The position numbers and the translations under genes were made by a program. 64,000 nt of DNA from Puerhibacterium puerhi (lineage in GTDB: Bacteria > Actinomycetota > Actinomycetes > Actinomycetales > Cellulomonadaceae): positions 124,001 to 188,000 of the forward strand of contig NZ_WUWN01000003.1 of assembly GCF_009846865.1 (NCBI RefSeq). The letters are read 5' to 3'. How positions within the stretch are numbered: position 1 is the stretch's first letter; each line of letters opens with the position of its first letter. Positions 62,139 to 64,000 of the stretch are shown one piece after another. The notes under the pieces are model-generated. The model made no database searches. It saw only the letters and a program-made list of their open reading frames with translations, and was not told the DNA's origin.

Positions 62139-62494
62139 TCGCGAGCGACCTGCTGGACGTCCCCGTGCTCGACGCCGACGGCACGCACGTGGGGTTCGTG
62201 GTGGACCTGCGCCTGGTGCTGGACGGGCCGCCCGACGGCCCCCTCGCCCGCCCGCGGCTGCACGGGCTGGTGGTGTCGCCGCGCTCGCGGTCGTCGTTCC
62301 TGGGGTTCGAGCGCTCGGCGGTGCGTGCGCCGTGGCCCGTCGCCCACCTGGTGCGCCGGCGGCACCGGGGCACGTTCCTGGTGCACTGGTCCGACGTCGC
62401 GTCGGTGCCGACGCCGGGCGAGGCCGCCGACCCGCGGCAGGAGGCCGCCGTCGTCCTGGCGCGGGGCATGACGCGGTACGACGCGCGGCTCTAG
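62135..62494 (+). CDS. PRC-barrel-like soluble protein (2 of 2)
   Basis: 119 residues, ATG 62135 overlapping the previous stop. MIASDLLDVPVLDADGTHVGFVVDLRLVLDG is a standard PRC-barrel opening; LHGLVVSPRSRSSFLGFERSAVRAPWPVAHLVRRRHRGTFLVHWSDV follows. Last gene of the four-gene transporter operon. Confidence 0.65.
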   Translation: MIASDLLDVPVLDADGTHVGFVVDLRLVLDGPPDGPLARPRLHGLVVSPRSRSSFLGFERSAVRAPWPVAHLVRRRHRGTFLVHWSDVASVPTPGEAADPRQEAAVVLARGMTRYDARL

Positions 62495-62522
62495 CCTCGT
62501 GCCGCGGGCCCGGCCCGGGCGC

Positions 62523-62605
62523 CGTGGTCAGCCACCGTGGTCAGCCACCGTGGTCAGCCACCGTGGTCAGCCACCGTGGTCAGCCACCGTGGTCAGCCAC
62601 CGTGG
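62523..62605. repeat. 13-bp tandem repeat, six copies plus partial
   Basis: CGTGGTCAGCCAC repeats six times without a single change (62523-62600), followed by CGTGG. Each unit is itself an inverted repeat (GTGG-TCAG-CCAC). Thirteen is not a multiple of three, so it is not a coding repeat. It precedes the GyrI-like gene by 31 bp. Confidence 0.93.
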
Positions 62606-62635
62606 GACAGCATCGACGACAGAGAGGTCGCGCCG

Positions 62636-63358
62636 ATGACGGACGAGACGACGGCGCCGGCGGCCGGCAAGGTCGACTTCCGCCGGACGCTGGACGCCTA
62701 CCGGGCGCGGCGGGGCGAGCTCCGCCTCGTCGACGTGCCGCCCCTGCAGTACCTGATGATCGACGGCCACGGCGACCCGAACACCTCGCCGGCGTTCGCC
62801 GAGGCGGTCGCGGCGCTCTACCCGCTCGCGTACCGGATCAAGTTCGCCAGCAAGGCGGACCTCGGGCGCGACTACGCCGTCATGCCGCTCGAGGGGCTGT
62901 GGTGGGCGGACGACATGGACGCGTTCACCGTGTCGCGGGACAAGTCCCGGTGGCGCTGGACGCTGATGATCATGACCCCGGACTGGGTCGACGCCGGCAT
63001 GGTCGCCGCCGCGGCCGAGCGCGTCGCTGCCAAGGCCGCGCCGGCGCGGCTCGCCGACGTCCGCCTCGCGACCCTCGACGAGGGGCGCTGCGTGCAGACG
63101 CTGCACGTGGGGTCGTTCGACGACGAGGCCGGCGTGCTGGCGCAGATCCACCACGAGCTCGTCCCCGCCCAGGGCCTGCGCCTGACCGGCCGCCACCACG
63201 AGATCTACCTCAGCGACTTCCGCCGGGTGCCGCCCGAGCGGCGCCGCACGATCCTGCGCCAGCCGGTCACCGACGTCGTCGCGGACGACGTCCCGGTCGG
63301 CGTCCCCGACGACGCCCCGGTCGGCGTCCCCGACGACGCCCCGGACGACGTCGCCTAG
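62636..63358 (+). CDS. GyrI-like small-molecule-binding protein
   Basis: 240 residues from ATG 62636 (RBS AGAGAGG). It starts KVDFRRTLDAYRARRGELRLVDVPPLQYLMIDGHGDPNTSPAFAEAVAALYPLAYRIK, the stand-alone SOUL-like/GyrI fold, then DKSRWRWTLMIMTPDWV and LHVGSFDDEAGVLAQIHHELV. Members bind or hydrolyse small, often cyclic compounds. The C-terminus is a 24-bp in-frame repeat (PVGVPDDA twice, then PDDVA). Confidence 0.82.
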   Translation: MTDETTAPAAGKVDFRRTLDAYRARRGELRLVDVPPLQYLMIDGHGDPNTSPAFAEAVAALYPLAYRIKFASKADLGRDYAVMPLEGLWWADDMDAFTVSRDKSRWRWTLMIMTPDWVDAGMVAAAAERVAAKAAPARLADVRLATLDEGRCVQTLHVGSFDDEAGVLAQIHHELVPAQGLRLTGRHHEIYLSDFRRVPPERRRTILRQPVTDVVADDVPVGVPDDAPVGVPDDAPDDVA

Positions 63359-63423
63359 CGGCGCGGGTCGCCGCCGCAGCCGGGCGACGCTCTCCGTGGC
63401 GGCACCCGCGAGCGCAGCAGCAC

Positions 63424-63454
63424 TTGCGTAACGATATATCTTTGACGTATCTTC
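63424..63454 (+). promoter_or_regulatory. AT-rich promoter/operator before PadR-like gene
   Basis: An AT-rich island in a GC-rich spacer. Two 11-bp direct repeats abut: GATATATCTTT (63433-63443) and GACGTATCTTC (63444-63454). The first contains the palindrome GATATATC. TTGCGT (63424-63429) and TATCTT (63448-63453), 18 bp apart, could be -35 and -10. Likely operator for the regulator encoded downstream. Confidence 0.55.
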
Positions 63455-63622
63455 GACGAGTTCGGTCGAGCGGCAGCCCACGCGCCGCCGCTCCCTCCCG
63501 ACGGGGCCGGGCCCCGCGCGCCGCGACGGCGCGCCGCCCGCACGAGGCCCGCGCGCACCGGTGTGCGCCGCCTCCGCCCCGCCGCACCCCCACGACTTCC
63601 GCACCACCCGCAGGAGAACCCC

Positions 63623-64000
63623 ATGCGCACCCCCGACTTCACCTCTTCCTTCCCCTTCCGCCCGGCGGACGCCTCGGGCCGCCCGGGTCGACGTCGCGAC
63701 CGCGGCGAGCGCGGCCCGCGCCCCGAGCGCGGCGCCGAGCGCGGCTTCGACCCGTGCGCCGAGGGCGCCGGCGCCTGGCAGGGCTTCGGCCCGCGCTGGG
63801 CGATGGCCGGCGGGATGCCCGACGACGCCGCGCCCCGCGGCGGCGTGCACCACTCCGGCCGCCCGACGCCCGAGGGCGACGAGCCGTTCCCGGTGCGCCG
63901 GGGCGGCCGCCGCGGGCCGGGCTTCGGCCCAGGCTTCGGCCCCTTCGGACCCGGCAGCGACCCCCGCGGCCCGGGCTTCGGCCACGGGTTCGGCCCCCGC
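63623..64000 (+). CDS. Gly/Phe/Pro-rich N-terminus of a probable PadR-family regulator (partial)
   Basis: Open from ATG 63623 (RBS CAGGAGAA) to the window edge, 126 codons. It begins MRTPDFTSSFPFRPADASG and becomes rich in Arg/Gly, ending with repeated GFGPGFGPFGPG units. Actinobacterial PadR regulators often carry such a Gly/Phe-rich N-terminal extension just before the winged helix (GFGPGFGxxGxxRxRRGDVR), which would lie past the edge. The AT-rich operator-like site upstream supports a self-regulated repressor. The DNA-binding domain itself is not seen, so the call is tentative. Confidence 0.6.
   Translation, partial: MRTPDFTSSFPFRPADASGRPGRRRDRGERGPRPERGAERGFDPCAEGAGAWQGFGPRWAMAGGMPDDAAPRGGVHHSGRPTPEGDEPFPVRRGGRRGPGFGPGFGPFGPGSDPRGPGFGHGFGPR

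Noticed and set aside
62523-62605. CRISPR-like array
   Set aside because: Units are directly adjacent with no spacers, only 13 bp long, and no cas gene is present.

Overview
The window is very GC-rich (roughly three quarters G+C by eye), with short spacers, frequent ATGA/GTGA start-stop overlaps and many GTG starts. With the gene families seen (PEP carboxylase, an ECF sigma/zinc anti-sigma pair, an Asp23 membrane operon, FCD-type GntR and DesK-type two-component systems), it looks like chromosome of an actinobacterium, most likely order Micrococcales and perhaps near Cellulomonadaceae. I see no transposase, phage gene, rRNA, tRNA or CRISPR array.

Layout. 1-6.6 kb: start of an exported protein, a flippase-like membrane protein with an inserted pseudokinase, a helicase-associated-domain protein, a LuxR regulator, a Cys-rich copper-binding protein and a VOC protein. 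6.7-9.1 kb: HU, a CopC-type copper protein, and a MarR regulator divergent from an F420/NADP reductase-like gene across a clear double operator. 9.3-18.1 kb: NAD synthetase, a two-component pair, a SHOCT protein, a PBP2a-like penicillin-binding protein and two unknown proteins. 18.3-27.8 kb: a large LuxR ATPase, a PP2C phosphatase, an ECF sigma factor with an NTF2-like tail, tandem CrcB fluoride channels, a 5'-3' exonuclease and an EamA transporter. 27.7-41.4 kb, all on the minus strand and ending with a VOC gene: two linked operons for uptake and breakdown of what is probably a four-carbon sugar or polyol (MFS transporter, SDR, TIM-barrel isomerase, DAK-type kinase, RpiB-type isomerase; and a sugar ABC transporter with a cyclase-family hydrolase). 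Two paralogous FCD-GntR regulators sit beside them and a TGTTAACA palindrome lies in each operon promoter region. 41.5-53.9 kb: VOC protein, PEP carboxylase, an ECF sigma divergent from a seven-gene Asp23 envelope operon, an anti-sigma/sigma/YceI operon, pyridoxal kinase, two GNAT proteins and endonuclease IV. 54-64 kb: a DesK-type pair divergent from an ABC exporter, a Na+/H+ antiporter, an operon with an atypical NRAMP-like transporter and two PRC-barrel-like proteins, a GyrI-like protein, and the start of a PadR-like regulator.

Two structural themes recur. First, at least 13 genes on both strands have a TAnnnT -10 hexamer exactly 6 or 7 bases before the start codon, which predicts leaderless mRNAs and settles several start choices. 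Second, intergenic DNA is rich in structured repeats: two copies of a 62-bp palindrome with compensatory base changes (17467 and 57900), a nested 12-mer palindrome (28461-28553), a 17-bp inverted plus 44-bp direct repeat element (11421-11624), a 60-bp palindromic terminator (42321-42380), and short tandem repeats at 9201, 17596, 34091, 53373, 59811 and 62523.

Functions come from motif and family recognition by reading alone; no database search was run. Start positions are the least certain part.
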